Assembly: GCA_905339295.1 (NCBI GenBank)
Contig: CAJPFI010000006.1
Location: forward strand, 248,001 to 312,000
Direction: 5' to 3'
From: Burkholderiales bacterium
Lineage (GTDB): Bacteria > Pseudomonadota > Gammaproteobacteria > Burkholderiales > Casimicrobiaceae
DNA length: 64,000 nt
Part shown: positions 31,016-40,034 of the stretch, in pieces
Position numbering within the stretch: position 1 is the first letter of the stretch
Layout: each line of letters begins with the position of its first letter
Translations under genes and position numbers: made by a program
Notes under the pieces: generated by a model
The model's database searches: none
What the model saw: the letters and a program-made list of their open reading frames with translations, nothing else
What the model was told of the DNA's origin: nothing

Positions 31016-31990
31016 ATGACCAAGGCCATACGTATCCACGCGACCGGCGGTCCCGAGGTTCTCGCCTGGGAGAGCGTTCCGGTCGGCGACCCGGGACCCG
31101 GCGAGGCGCGCGTGCGTCACACCGCGATCGGCCTCAACTTCATCGACACGTATCACCGCACCGGCGCGTACAAGCTGCAGCTCCCGTCGGGCATCGGCCT
31201 CGAGGCCGCGGGCGTCGTCGAGGCGGTCGGCGCGGGCGTCGCGGACCTGAAGCAGGGCGATCGCGTCGCTTACTGCGGCGGTCCGGTGGGCGCCTACAGC
31301 GAGGCGCGCGTGATGCCGGCCGACCGGCTCGTGCCGCTGCCCGAGGGGATCGCCGAGCGCGACGCCGCCGCGATGATGCTCAAGGGGCTCACCGTCCAGT
31401 ACCTGTTCCGCCAGACGAAGCGTCTCGCCGCGGGCGACACGATCCTGTTCCACGCGGCCGCGGGCGGCGTCGGGCTCGTCGCCTGCCAGTGGGCGAAGGC
31501 GCTCGGCGTGACGATGATCGGCACGGTCGGCAGCGACGACAAGGCCGCGGTCGCGCGCTCGCTGGGCTGCGCGCACACGATCGTCTACACGCGCGAGGAC
31601 TTCGTCGAGCGCGTCAGGGCGCTGACCGGCGGCAAGGGGGTTGCGGTCGTCTACGACGGCGTCGGCAAGGACACGTTCCCCGGATCGCTCGACTGCCTCG
31701 CGCCGCGCGGCCTTTGGGTGCTGTTCGGCGCGTCGTCCGGCGCGCCGCCGGCGCTCGACATGGGCATGCTCGCCGCGCGTGGCTCGCTCTACGCGACGCG
31801 TCCGACGCTGTTCACCTATGCCGCGGCGCGCGCGGACCTGCTCGCGATGGCGCGCGAGATGTTCGACCTGATGCTCGCGGGCAAGCTCAAGGCTGAGGTC
31901 AACCAGACGTTTCCGCTCGCGGAGGCGGCCGCCGCGCACCGCGCCCTCGAAGGCCGCGGCACGACCGGCGCGACGCTGCTGTTGCCGTAG
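31016..31990 (+). CDS. qor: NADPH:quinone oxidoreductase, zinc-less MDR family
   Basis: 324 residues, ATG with GGAG six bases upstream. Medium-chain dehydrogenase fold without zinc-binding Cys: catalytic domain 1-~125 (IGLNFIDTYHRTGAYK, GIGLEAAGVVEAVG), Rossmann domain with AAAGGVGLVACQWAK at ~148-162. The C-terminal HRALEGRGTTGATLLLP is typical of QOR1. It reduces quinones by one or two electrons with NADPH. It ends 27 bp before a convergent gene. Length matches E. coli QorA (~327). Confidence 0.87.
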   Translation: MTKAIRIHATGGPEVLAWESVPVGDPGPGEARVRHTAIGLNFIDTYHRTGAYKLQLPSGIGLEAAGVVEAVGAGVADLKQGDRVAYCGGPVGAYSEARVMPADRLVPLPEGIAERDAAAMMLKGLTVQYLFRQTKRLAAGDTILFHAAAGGVGLVACQWAKALGVTMIGTVGSDDKAAVARSLGCAHTIVYTREDFVERVRALTGGKGVAVVYDGVGKDTFPGSLDCLAPRGLWVLFGASSGAPPALDMGMLAARGSLYATRPTLFTYAAARADLLAMAREMFDLMLAGKLKAEVNQTFPLAEAAAAHRALEGRGTTGATLLLP

Positions 31991-32017
31991 GCGCGCCGCA
32001 GCGCGGTCGGCGGAGGA

Positions 32018-32551
32018 TCAAGGCGTCCGGGCGACGGGAACGCCGGTATCCTCGAGCGCTCGCACGCTCAGCTCGAACTCGGGGCGCGTGACCGGATGGA
32101 CGACCACCGCCCAGCGGCCGGTGCGGGTTGCCTCGCGGACGCTCGAGATCACCGCGTCGTGATCCGGCCGGATCGTGAGCAGCCCGCCGAGCAACAGCCC
32201 GAACATCGTGCCGAACATCAGCATCGCGAACAGGCTCGACGCCGGCGTGGACGCGACGATGGCCAGGTCGGCGAGATAGAGGGCGAGCCAGCCGACGAGC
32301 GCGACGACGAATCCGAGCAGCGCGCAGGAGACGTGCGCGCGCACCGCCGTGCGTGCGATCCCGACGCCTTCCGGCTCGACCTTGCGTCCCCAGTCGACGT
32401 CGAGCGGCGTGACGAGCTGCACCTGCCGGCTGTCGACGCCCGCCGCGTACTTGACGCGCGCGCAGGCGAGCACCGCGGCGCGCGGATGGTTGTAGACGGC
32501 GGCCACCTTGCCCGTCGGCCGATCGCGGAAGAACGCCCTGGTCGCATCCAT
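32018..32551 (-). CDS. Two-TM membrane protein of unknown function
   Basis: 177 residues from the ATG at 32551; the longer frame adds 32 unlikely residues. A small N-terminal soluble domain (AAVYNHPRAAVLACARV, then VDSRQVQLVTPLD) is followed by two hydrophobic helices at ~80-103 and ~110-132 (LLGFVVALVGWLALYL, LFAMLMFGTMFGLLLGGLL). A C-terminal soluble segment (RWAVVVHPVTRPEFELSV, VRALEDTG) follows. The ends resemble the small alpha/beta domain of general-stress-17M-like proteins with a Gly-zipper-type membrane hairpin between them. I do not recognise a named family. It faces qor convergently. Confidence 0.62.
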   Translation of the reverse strand: MDATRAFFRDRPTGKVAAVYNHPRAAVLACARVKYAAGVDSRQVQLVTPLDVDWGRKVEPEGVGIARTAVRAHVSCALLGFVVALVGWLALYLADLAIVASTPASSLFAMLMFGTMFGLLLGGLLTIRPDHDAVISSVREATRTGRWAVVVHPVTRPEFELSVRALEDTGVPVARTP

Positions 32552-32746
32552 CGTGCACTCCGATGATCGGTGCCCCGCGCGGGTCGGCCGCGTCGGCGAC
32601 CCACCCGGGCGAGGACACCCGGCAGGGCCTATCGTCGCTCGCGGCACGGCGGGCCTCCCATCGGCCGAAGGCCGACGCTCGCGTAGGACTCGAGGCGAGG
32701 AGGCATCGGAGGCGCGCAGGCACGCGCGGCGCGTCCGGGCCGACTG
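32552..32746. other. 195-bp gap between two minus-strand genes
   Basis: I see no gene, repeat or clear promoter in this stretch. It separates the end of nnr from the start of the two-TM protein gene. Confidence 0.4.
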
Positions 32747-34234
32747 TCAACGCGCGGATTGGAAGTTCAGCAGCTCCCGCGCCGCGCCGGCGAGTTCGGA
32801 CGCGCCGGCGCCGATCGGCCCCGCGCCGCGCGCGACGAGCCGGTCGGCCGCCGCGCCGTGCAGGCACACGGCGTAGCGCAGCGCGCTCGCCGGATCGAGC
32901 CCCTGCGCGAGCATCGCGCCCAGCATGCCCGCGAGCACGTCGCCCGAGCCCGCGGTGGCGAGCGCGGGATTGCCGCTCGCGTTCACGTCGAAGCGGCCAT
33001 CCGGATGCGCGAGCACGCTGCCGGCGCCCTTGAGCACGACGTGCGCGCGGAGGCGTCGCGAGAGCGACACGGCGGCACCGAGGCGGTCGCCTTGCACGTC
33101 GGCGGTCGACGTTTCGAGCAGCCGCGCGGCCTCGGCCGGGTGCGGCGTCGCGAGCGTGGCCGCATTGCGGGCGGCGAGCGCCTCGCGCAACGACGCCGAG
33201 GCCGCGATCAGGTTCAGTGCGTCGGCGTCGAGCGCGAGCGGAACCGGAGCGTCGATCACGCGCCGCAGCGCGTTCGCCGATGCGTCGGACCGCCCCATGC
33301 CCGGTCCGGCGACGATCGCGTCGGCGCCGTCGATCGCGTGCATCGCGTCGCCGAGCATCAGCTCGGGCGCGTTCCAGTCGACGCCGGGATGCGGCGTCGC
33401 GATGAAGCCGATCCGCACCTTGCCCGCGCCGGAGCGGACCGCGGCGCGACCCGCGAGGATCGGTGCGCCGGTCATCCCCGCGGCGCCGCCGACGATCGCG
33501 AGCGTGCCGAAGGTGCCCTTGTGCACGTTGCGGCGCGCGCGAGAGAGGCGTTCGGGGCGCATCGCGTCGAGGAGCGGCCAGTCGAGCCGCCGTCCTTTCG
33601 CCCGCGCGAGGTCGCCGTCGAGGCCGAGCGCATGCACCGACACGATGCCCGCGGCGTCGGGGCCGTCGCCCGTGAGGAGCCCGGGCTTCAGCGCGATGAA
33701 CGTCGCCGTCGCGGTCGCGCGGATCGCGGGCTCGCGCAGCGTGCCGGAATCGGCGTCGAGGCCGCTCGGCAGGTCGAGCGCGAGCACCGGCGCGCCGCTC
33801 CGGTTCGCCCACTCGACCAGCGCCGCGTAGTCGCCGCCGATCGCCCGCGCGAGGCCGATGCCGAACAGCGCGTCGACGACGAGCGACGCCCCACGGCCAC
33901 GCGGCTCGCGGATCGTCGCGCCACCCGCGGCGGCGAACGAGGCGTGCGCGGCGCGCGCATCGGCGGGAAGCGCCGCCGGATCGCCGCGAAACACGACGTC
34001 GACATCGTGGAAGGCGCGCCTGAGTTCGCGTGCGACGACGAAGCCGTCGCCGCCGTTGTTGCCGCGGCCGGCGAGCACGACGACGCTGCCGCCGCGAGAC
34101 TCGGCGAGCATCGCCTGCGCAATCGCGGTCGCCGCCGTGCCCGCGCGTTCCATCAGCCCGTCGCGCGCGTGCCGCGCCTCGATGGCGCGGAGCGCATCGG
34201 TCGTGAGGACCGGTGCCAGCCGCGAGTCGTCCAT
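32747..34234 (-). CDS. nnr: Bifunctional NAD(P)H-hydrate epimerase / ADP-dependent dehydratase
   Basis: 495 residues. Repairs damaged NAD(P)HX. The N-terminal YjeF_N epimerase (~1-200) shows LAGRGNNGGDGFVVARELR and DALFGIGLAR; the C-terminal ribokinase-like dehydratase (~215-490) shows GTFGTLAIVGGAAGMTGAP, AGPGMG, DADALNLIA, HPAEAARLL and the catalytic GNPALATAGSGDVLAGMLG. Length is normal for the fused enzyme. The start at 34234 lies exactly seven bases after a TATAAT on the minus strand (34241-34246), with no Shine-Dalgarno, so the mRNA may be leaderless. Confidence 0.9.
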   Translation of the reverse strand: MDDSRLAPVLTTDALRAIEARHARDGLMERAGTAATAIAQAMLAESRGGSVVVLAGRGNNGGDGFVVARELRRAFHDVDVVFRGDPAALPADARAAHASFAAAGGATIREPRGRGASLVVDALFGIGLARAIGGDYAALVEWANRSGAPVLALDLPSGLDADSGTLREPAIRATATATFIALKPGLLTGDGPDAAGIVSVHALGLDGDLARAKGRRLDWPLLDAMRPERLSRARRNVHKGTFGTLAIVGGAAGMTGAPILAGRAAVRSGAGKVRIGFIATPHPGVDWNAPELMLGDAMHAIDGADAIVAGPGMGRSDASANALRRVIDAPVPLALDADALNLIAASASLREALAARNAATLATPHPAEAARLLETSTADVQGDRLGAAVSLSRRLRAHVVLKGAGSVLAHPDGRFDVNASGNPALATAGSGDVLAGMLGAMLAQGLDPASALRYAVCLHGAAADRLVARGAGPIGAGASELAGAARELLNFQSAR

Positions 34235-34240
34235 CGCGGG

Positions 34241-34246
34241 ATTATA
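34241..34246 (-). promoter_or_regulatory. -10 box (TATAAT) of nnr, leaderless arrangement
   Basis: Read on the minus strand this is a perfect TATAAT whose last T is seven bases upstream of the A of the nnr start codon. No good -35 match is seen at 16-18 bp. The divergent aspA gene starts 79 bp away on the other strand. Confidence 0.5.
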
Positions 34247-34325
34247 GGCGACGCGGATGACGCGATGCGCATGGCGGGCGCCGCGGCCGGGGTGTAGAGT
34301 GCCGCCGTCCGAGAGGAGAGGGCCC

Positions 34326-35750
34326 ATGCCCCAAGCCGACGCCCGCGCCACCCGCCTCGAGCACGACCTGCTCGGCGAGCGCGAGATCCCCGCCGACGCC
34401 TACTGGGGCGTCCACACGCTGCGCGCGGTCGAGAACTTCCCGATCAGCGGGCGCTGGATCGGGCTGTGGCCCGAGCTCATACGCGCGCTCGCGCTGGTCA
34501 AGCACGCCGCCGCGCAGACCAACTGGGAGCTCGGGCTGCTCGACCAGGCGAAGGCGAAGCTCATCATCGCCGCGTGCCGCGAGATCGCGAGCGGCGCGCT
34601 GCACGACCAGTTCGTCGTCGACCAGATCCAGGGAGGCGCCGGCACGTCGACCAACATGAACGCGAACGAAGTGATCGCGAACCGCGCGCTCGAGCTGGGC
34701 GGCAGGGGGAAGGGCGACTACGCGTTCCTGCACCCGATCGAGCACGTCAACATGGGGCAGAGCACGAACGACGTGTACCCGACCGCGGTGCGGCTCGCAC
34801 TGCGCTTCGCGATCGTCGACCTGATCGCGGCGATGGAGGAACTGAAACGCGCATTCGCGGCGAAGTCCGCCGAGTTCAAGGACGTGCTCAAGGTCGGGCG
34901 GACGCAGCTGCAGGATGCGGTGCCGATGACCCTCGGTCAGGAGTTCTCGACCTTCGCCGTGATGCTGGGCGAGGACCAGCAGCGGCTCTCCGAGGCCGGC
35001 GCGCTGATCGAGGAGATCAATCTCGGCGCGACCGCGATCGGCACCGGCATCAACTCGCACCCCGGCTACGCGCCTCTCGCCTGCAAGCACCTGGTCGCGC
35101 TGTCCGGCGTCCAGGTGAAGACCGCCGAGAACCTCGTCGAGGCAACGCAGGACTGCGGCGCGTTCGTGCAGATGTCCGGCGTCCTGAAGCGCATCGCCGT
35201 CAAGCTCTCGAAGACGTGCAACGACCTGAGGCTGCTGTCGTCGGGGCCGCGCGCGGGCCTGGGCGAGATCGTGCTGCCCGCGGTGCAGGCCGGGAGCTCG
35301 ATCATGCCGGGCAAGATCAACCCGGTGATCCCCGAGGTCGTCAACCAGATCGCGTTCGAGGTGATCGGCAACGACATGACCGTGACGATGGCGGCGGAAG
35401 CCGGCCAGCTGCAGCTCAACGCGTTCGAGCCGATCATCGCCTACAGCCTGTTCCGCAGCATTCCGCACCTGAAGCAGGGCTGCATCGTGCTCGCGCGCCA
35501 GTGCGTCGCCGGCATCACCGCGAATCGCGAGCACCTCGCGGAGTCGGTGCGGCGGACGATCGGCATCGTCACCGCGCTCAACCCGTACATCGGCTACGAG
35601 CGATCGAGCGCGCTGGCGAAGGAAGCGCACGCGACCGGCCGGGGTGTCTACGAGCTCGTGCTCGAGAAGGGCTGGCTGTCGAAGCACGACCTCGACCGCA
35701 TCCTGTCTCCCGAGAACCTGACCGAGCCGCGGCCGCAGGTGCGCGACTGA
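34326..35750 (+). CDS. aspA: Aspartate ammonia-lyase (aspartase)
   Basis: 474 residues. Converts L-aspartate to fumarate and ammonia. Fumarase/aspartase superfamily signature GSSIMPGKINPVIPEVVNQ around ~323-341, QGGAGTSTNMNANEVIANRALE near ~100, and HVNMGQSTNDVYPTAVR at ~140. The NDVYPT reading is aspartase-like, whereas fumarases usually have NDxFPT or NDTFPT. The start at 34326 has GAGAGG upstream and matches family length (~470-478); a longer frame from 34257 adds noise. An Asp/Glu racemase gene and an acidic amino acid importer follow, supporting a catabolic role. Confidence 0.87.
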   Translation: MPQADARATRLEHDLLGEREIPADAYWGVHTLRAVENFPISGRWIGLWPELIRALALVKHAAAQTNWELGLLDQAKAKLIIAACREIASGALHDQFVVDQIQGGAGTSTNMNANEVIANRALELGGRGKGDYAFLHPIEHVNMGQSTNDVYPTAVRLALRFAIVDLIAAMEELKRAFAAKSAEFKDVLKVGRTQLQDAVPMTLGQEFSTFAVMLGEDQQRLSEAGALIEEINLGATAIGTGINSHPGYAPLACKHLVALSGVQVKTAENLVEATQDCGAFVQMSGVLKRIAVKLSKTCNDLRLLSSGPRAGLGEIVLPAVQAGSSIMPGKINPVIPEVVNQIAFEVIGNDMTVTMAAEAGQLQLNAFEPIIAYSLFRSIPHLKQGCIVLARQCVAGITANREHLAESVRRTIGIVTALNPYIGYERSSALAKEAHATGRGVYELVLEKGWLSKHDLDRILSPENLTEPRPQVRD

Positions 35751-35897
35751 GCCGGGGGTCGGACGCGACCCGCGAACCGTGCGCCGCATCGGCAGGCGAC
35801 GCCGGACGGGCAAATCTCCGTCCTGCCCCGGCGCGCCATCGGCGAGAATCGGTCCGGCCCCATTCCCACCCGAGTCCACATTCAGCCCGACGCCACC

Positions 35898-36650
35898 TTG
35901 CCGGGACGCGCGAGCGCCGGATCCGCCCCCGCCTTTCTGCTCGGCGTGCTGGGCGGCATGGGTCCGCTCGCGACGGTCGATTTCCTCGCGAAGCTGGTCG
36001 CCGCAACGCCGGCGGACGGCGACGCCGACCACGTCCCGTTCGTCGTGGCGTCGATCCCGCAGGTCCCTTCGCGCGTGCACGCCATCCTCGCGGACGGCGA
36101 CTCGCCGTTGCCCGCGCTCGCCGATGCGCGCGACCGGCTGCTCGCCGCCGGGGCGACGATCCTCGCGATGCCGTGCAACACCGCGCATCACTGGCACGCC
36201 GCGCTCGCGCAGGGCGCAGGCGTTCCGTTCCTGCACATCGCGGACGCCGCGGTGGCGGAAGCGTCCGCGGTCGTGGCCGCCGGAGGCACGGTCGGCATCA
36301 TCGCGACCGAGGCGACGCATGCGATCGGGCTGTATGCGTCCCGGCTCGAAAAGGCGGGCTTCAGGGTCGCGGTGCCGGCGGATGCAGAGGACGTGCGGGC
36401 GGTGGCGGAGGGCATCGCGGCGGTCAAGCGCGGCGACGCCGCCGCCGGCGGACGCCGGTTCGCGCACGTCGTTGCGGCGCTGGAGCGCGCCGGGGCCGGG
36501 GCGATCCTTCTCGGCTGCACCGAGGTGCCGCCCGGGCTCGAGGCGGCCGGGATACGCCCTGCCTGCCCCTGGATCGACCCGACCGCCGCCCTCGCGCGAG
36601 CCTGCGTCGACGCCTGGTCCCGGTCGCGCGTCGCGGGCGCGCGTCCCTGA
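35898..36650 (+). CDS. Aspartate/glutamate racemase family protein
   Basis: 250 residues from a TTG at 35898, the only in-frame initiator that keeps the first beta strand (LLGVLGGMGPLATVDF) intact; the start remains uncertain. Both catalytic cysteines are present: AMPCNTAHHW (~95) and LLGCTEVPPG (~213). It belongs to the cofactor-independent aspartate racemase group and would interconvert D- and L-aspartate or glutamate. It sits between aspartase and a GltIJKL-type importer, so a role in using D-aspartate via L-aspartate and fumarate is plausible. Substrate is inferred. Confidence 0.8.
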   Translation: MPGRASAGSAPAFLLGVLGGMGPLATVDFLAKLVAATPADGDADHVPFVVASIPQVPSRVHAILADGDSPLPALADARDRLLAAGATILAMPCNTAHHWHAALAQGAGVPFLHIADAAVAEASAVVAAGGTVGIIATEATHAIGLYASRLEKAGFRVAVPADAEDVRAVAEGIAAVKRGDAAAGGRRFAHVVAALERAGAGAILLGCTEVPPGLEAAGIRPACPWIDPTAALARACVDAWSRSRVAGARP

Positions 36651-36670
36651 CGGCTCCGGAGACCGGCGTC

Positions 36671-36700
36671 TTGGACACGCGGCCCGCCCCCCTGTAGAAT
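36671..36700 (+). promoter_or_regulatory. Sigma-70-type promoter of the glt operon
   Basis: TTGGAC at 36671-36676 and TAGAAT at 36695-36700 are separated by 18 bp. They lie 64 bp upstream of the gltI start and just after the racemase stop, so the importer can be transcribed independently of the racemase gene. Confidence 0.55.
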
Positions 36701-36763
36701 CCCCCGGGTTCTGCGCGGCCCCTCGCGCCGCCGACACCCCGATCCCTGCACCGGAGGCACGCA

Positions 36764-37663
36764 ATGCGCAAGTTCCCCCTCGCCGTCCTGATCGCCGCCT
36801 TCGTCGCCGCGCCCGCCCTCGCGCAGGATTCGCCGACGCTCAAGAAGATCAAGGACAGCGGCACCATCACGATCGGCCACCGCGACAGCTCGATCCCGTT
36901 CTCCTACTACGACGACAAGCAGCAGGTCGTCGGCTACTCGATCGACATCTGCATGAAGGTCGTCGACGCGATCAAGGCCGAGCTCAACATGCCGAACCTG
37001 CAGGTCAGGATGAATCCGGTCACGTCGGCGACGCGCATCCCGCTGATCGCCAACGGCACCGTCGACCTCGAGTGCGGCTCGACCACGAACAACCTCGACC
37101 GCCAGAAGCAGGTGGGCTTCACGAACACGTACTTCGTGACGGCCAACCGCTACGTCGCGAAGAAGTCGTCGAACATCCGGTCCCTCGCCGACCTCAAGGG
37201 CAAGACGATCGTGTCGACGTCGGGCACCACCAACATCAAGTGGGCGACCGAGGAGAACGCGAAGCAGAACCTGGGCATGTCGATCCTGACCGCGAAGGAT
37301 CACGCCGAGGCGTTCCTGATGGTCGAGACCGGACGCGCGGTCGCGTTCTTCATGGACGACATCCTCCTCTACAGCCTGGTCGCGAGCTCGAAGTCGCCGG
37401 GCGACTACGTGATCGGCAGCGAGGCGTACACGGTCGAGCCCTACGGCGCGATGATGCCCCGCGACGACGCGGGCTTCCGCAGGATCGTCGACACGGCCAC
37501 GGCCAACCTGTACCGGAGCGGGGAGATGGCCGCGCTGTACGACAAGTGGTTCCAGAAGCCGATCCCGCCGAAGGGCATCACGCTCAACGTGCCGATGAGC
37601 CCGTTGCTCAAGCGCGTGCTCGCGAACCCGACGTCGAACGGCGATCCGTCGGTCTACAAGTAA
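36764..37663 (+). CDS. gltI: Glutamate/aspartate ABC transporter, periplasmic binding protein
   Basis: 299 residues, ATG with GGAGG seven bases upstream. Signal peptide ~1-21 (AAFVAAPALAQD). Solute-binding family 3: LKKIKDSGTITIGHRDSSIPFSYYD, VVGYSIDIC, and the ligand-binding CGSTTNN and STSGTTNIKW segments. This matches the GltI/DEBP group (E. coli ~302 residues). It captures glutamate or aspartate in the periplasm for GltJK. A strong hairpin-plus-T structure directly after the stop suggests it is made in excess over the permease. Confidence 0.87.
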   Translation: MRKFPLAVLIAAFVAAPALAQDSPTLKKIKDSGTITIGHRDSSIPFSYYDDKQQVVGYSIDICMKVVDAIKAELNMPNLQVRMNPVTSATRIPLIANGTVDLECGSTTNNLDRQKQVGFTNTYFVTANRYVAKKSSNIRSLADLKGKTIVSTSGTTNIKWATEENAKQNLGMSILTAKDHAEAFLMVETGRAVAFFMDDILLYSLVASSKSPGDYVIGSEAYTVEPYGAMMPRDDAGFRRIVDTATANLYRSGEMAALYDKWFQKPIPPKGITLNVPMSPLLKRVLANPTSNGDPSVYK

Positions 37664-37699
37664 CGCTCACCGGCACGCCGCGCGGCGGCGCCGCGCACG

Positions 37700-37732
37700 A
37701 ACGGGGAGCCGCGGCTCCCCGTTTGGTTTGTT
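37700..37732 (+). terminator. Intercistronic terminator/attenuator after gltI
   Basis: A perfect 24-bp palindrome (arm AACGGGGAGCCG) at 37700-37723 is followed by TGGTTTGTT, giving a stable hairpin with a T-rich tail. It lies 36 bp after the gltI stop and upstream of gltJ on the same strand. Partial termination here would keep binding-protein mRNA above permease mRNA, a known pattern for ABC importers. Confidence 0.65.
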
Positions 37733-37807
37733 ATAGTCGCCGGCGTGTGCCGGACCGGGGCCGCGAGCGCCCCGGCGACGACGTATCGCGCCGTGGGGGG
37801 CCACGCG

Positions 37808-38566
37808 GTGAAATACAACTGGAACTGGGGCATCCTGTGGCAGACGTCGGCGGATGGCCACAACTCGTGGCTCATGACGCTGGTCCACGGGCTGGGCTGG
37901 ACGCTCTCGGCCGCGGCATGCGCGTGGATCATCGCGCTGCTTCTGGGCTCGGCCATCGGCGTGATGCGGACCACGCCCAGCAAGTGGGCGCGGCGCATCG
38001 GCAACGCGTGGGTCGAGCTGTTCCGCAACATCCCGCTTCTCGTCCAGCTGTTCCTCTGGTACTTCGTCCTCCCCGAGGTGCTGCCGAAGGGGATGGGCGA
38101 CTCGCTCAAGCAGATGGCCCCTCCCTGGGGCTCGTTCGTGCCGGCGGTGATCGGGCTCGGCTTCTTCACGTCGGCGCGGATCGCCGAACAGGTGCGCGCC
38201 GGCATCCAGGCGTTGCCGCCCGGACAGGGGATGGCCGGCACGGCGCTGGGACTGACGCTGCCGCAGACCTACCGCCACGTGCTGCTGCCGATGGCCTTCC
38301 GGATCATCCTCCCGCCGCTCACCAGCGAGACGATGAACATCATCAAGAACACGTCCGTCGCGTTGACCATCGGGCTGATCGAGCTGACCGCGGCCGGGCG
38401 CTCGATGCAGGAGTTCACGTTCCAGGTGTTCGAGGCGTTCACCGCCGCGACGGCGATCTACATCATCGTCAACCTGGTCGCGGTCACGCTCATGCGCTGG
38501 TTCGAGAAGCGCGTGGCGGTGCCGGGCTTCATCGGCCCGGCGGCGGTCGGCGGGGGAGCGCACTGA
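37808..38566 (+). CDS. gltJ: Glutamate/aspartate ABC transporter permease
   Basis: 252 residues from a GTG at 37808 (VKYNWNWGILW is the conserved GltJ start); an in-frame GTG at 37745 would add 21 residues. About five transmembrane helices, with the family segment ELFRNIPLLVQLFLWYFVLPE and the EAA-loop region EQVRAGIQALPPGQGMAGTALGL (in parts), which contacts the ATPase. Works with GltK and GltL to import acidic amino acids across the inner membrane. The gltK start follows one base after the stop. Confidence 0.87.
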   Translation: MKYNWNWGILWQTSADGHNSWLMTLVHGLGWTLSAAACAWIIALLLGSAIGVMRTTPSKWARRIGNAWVELFRNIPLLVQLFLWYFVLPEVLPKGMGDSLKQMAPPWGSFVPAVIGLGFFTSARIAEQVRAGIQALPPGQGMAGTALGLTLPQTYRHVLLPMAFRIILPPLTSETMNIIKNTSVALTIGLIELTAAGRSMQEFTFQVFEAFTAATAIYIIVNLVAVTLMRWFEKRVAVPGFIGPAAVGGGAH

Positions 38567-38567
38567 G

Positions 38568-39257
38568 GTGGGCGGCTTCGACTTCGACGTCATCGAGCGG
38601 AGCGTCGGCTACCTGTTCAGGGAGGGGATGACGTTCACGCTCACGCTGACCGGGATGGCGGCGCTGGGCGGCATCGTGTTCGGCACATTGCTCGCGATGA
38701 TGCGCCTGTCCTCGTTCAGGGTGCTCGCGATCGTGGCGACCGGCTACGTGAACCTGATGCGGTCGATCCCGCTCCTGCTCGTCATCTTCTGGTTCTACTT
38801 CCTGGTCCCGTACATCGGCGCGTGGATGACCGGGTCGAGCCAGCCGATCCAGGTCGGCGCGTTCGCCTCGTCGGTGATCACGTTCACGATGTTCGAGGCC
38901 GCGTACTACTCGGAGATCATGCGCGCGGGCATCCAGTCGATCCCGCGGGGACAGGTGTCGGCGGGCTACGCGCTCGGGCTCGACTACTGGCAGACGATGG
39001 GCCGGATCGTGCTGCCGCAGGCGTTCCGCAACATGATCCCGATCCTGCTCACGCAGACGATCATCCTGTTCCAGGACACGTCGCTCGTCTACGTGCTGTC
39101 GATCACCGATTTCCTCGGCGCCGCGTCCAAGATCGCGCAGCGCGACGGCCGGCTGGTCGAGATGTACCTGTTCGCCGCGCTTGTCTACTTCGTCATCAGC
39201 TTCAGCCTGTCGGTCGTGGTCAAGCGGCTGCAGCAGAAGATCGCCATCGTTCGCTGA
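38568..39257 (+). CDS. gltK: Glutamate/aspartate ABC transporter permease
   Basis: 229 residues, GTG start one base after gltJ. Five transmembrane helices; [18 protein letters not shown] is the conserved His/Glu-type permease segment and [19 protein letters not shown] the EAA loop. Pairs with GltJ to form the channel. Length is normal (E. coli GltK ~224). gltL follows after 14 bp. Confidence 0.87.
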   Translation: MGGFDFDVIERSVGYLFREGMTFTLTLTGMAALGGIVFGTLLAMMRLSSFRVLAIVATGYVNLMRSIPLLLVIFWFYFLVPYIGAWMTGSSQPIQVGAFASSVITFTMFEAAYYSEIMRAGIQSIPRGQVSAGYALGLDYWQTMGRIVLPQAFRNMIPILLTQTIILFQDTSLVYVLSITDFLGAASKIAQRDGRLVEMYLFAALVYFVISFSLSVVVKRLQQKIAIVR

Positions 39258-39271
39258 AGGGTGCCGCCGTC

Positions 39272-40006
39272 ATGCCGATGATCGAGATCAGGGACGTCTC
39301 CAAGTGGTACGGCAGCTTCCAGGTGCTCAAGGACTGCACGACCAACGTCGAGAAGGGCGAGGTGATCGTGGTGTGCGGGCCGTCGGGCTCGGGGAAGTCG
39401 ACGCTGATCAAGACGGTCAATGCGCTCGAGCCCTTCCAGAAGGGCAACATCGTCGTCGACGGCATCGTCGTCAACGATCCGAAGACCGACCTGCCGAAGC
39501 TGCGGGCCCGCGTCGGGATGGTGTTCCAGCACTTCGAGCTGTTCCCGCACCTGTCGGTCACGGAGAACCTGACGCTCGCGCAGATCAAGGTCCTGAATCG
39601 CACGCCGGACGAAGCCAGGGTGCGGGGACTCAAGTACCTCGACCGGGTCGGCCTGATGGAGCAGAAGGACAAGTACCCCGGCCAGCTCTCCGGCGGGCAG
39701 CAGCAGCGCGTCGCCATCGCGCGCGCGCTGTCGATGGACCCGATCTGCATGCTCTTCGACGAGCCCACGTCCGCGCTCGACCCCGAGATGATCAACGAGG
39801 TGCTCGACGTGATGGTGCTGCTCGCCAAGGAAGGCATGACGATGATGGTCGTCACGCACGAGATGGGCTTCGCGCGCAAGGTCGCCCACCGCGTGATCTT
39901 CATGGACGAGGGCCAGATCGTCGAGGACGCGACGAAGGACGACTTCTTCGGGAAGCCGCGCAGCGAGCGCGCGCAGCAGTTCCTCGCCAAGATCCTCCAC
40001 CATTGA
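39272..40006 (+). CDS. gltL: Glutamate/aspartate ABC transporter ATP-binding protein
   Basis: 244 residues. Walker [10 protein letters not shown] (~36-44), Q-loop [12 protein letters not shown], signature LSGGQQQR (~138), Walker [15 protein letters not shown]-loop VTHEMGF. These are textbook for the polar amino acid ABC ATPases (GlnQ/GltL). Two ATGs six bases apart are possible starts (39272, 39278). It ends in a convergent arrangement with the carbonic anhydrase gene, with a GC-rich hairpin just past the stop. Confidence 0.9.
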   Translation: MPMIEIRDVSKWYGSFQVLKDCTTNVEKGEVIVVCGPSGSGKSTLIKTVNALEPFQKGNIVVDGIVVNDPKTDLPKLRARVGMVFQHFELFPHLSVTENLTLAQIKVLNRTPDEARVRGLKYLDRVGLMEQKDKYPGQLSGGQQQRVAIARALSMDPICMLFDEPTSALDPEMINEVLDVMVLLAKEGMTMMVVTHEMGFARKVAHRVIFMDEGQIVEDATKDDFFGKPRSERAQQFLAKILHH

Positions 40007-40023
40007 GGGGCGCTTCGCGCCCC
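40007..40023. terminator. Hairpin between convergent gltL and carbonic anhydrase genes
   Basis: GGGGCGC-TTC-GCGCCCC forms a 7-bp GC-only stem with a three-base loop right after the gltL stop and 11 bp before the end of the convergent gene. No T-run follows on either strand, so terminator function is inferred from place and stability. Confidence 0.45.
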
Positions 40024-40034
40024 GGCCGGCGCCC

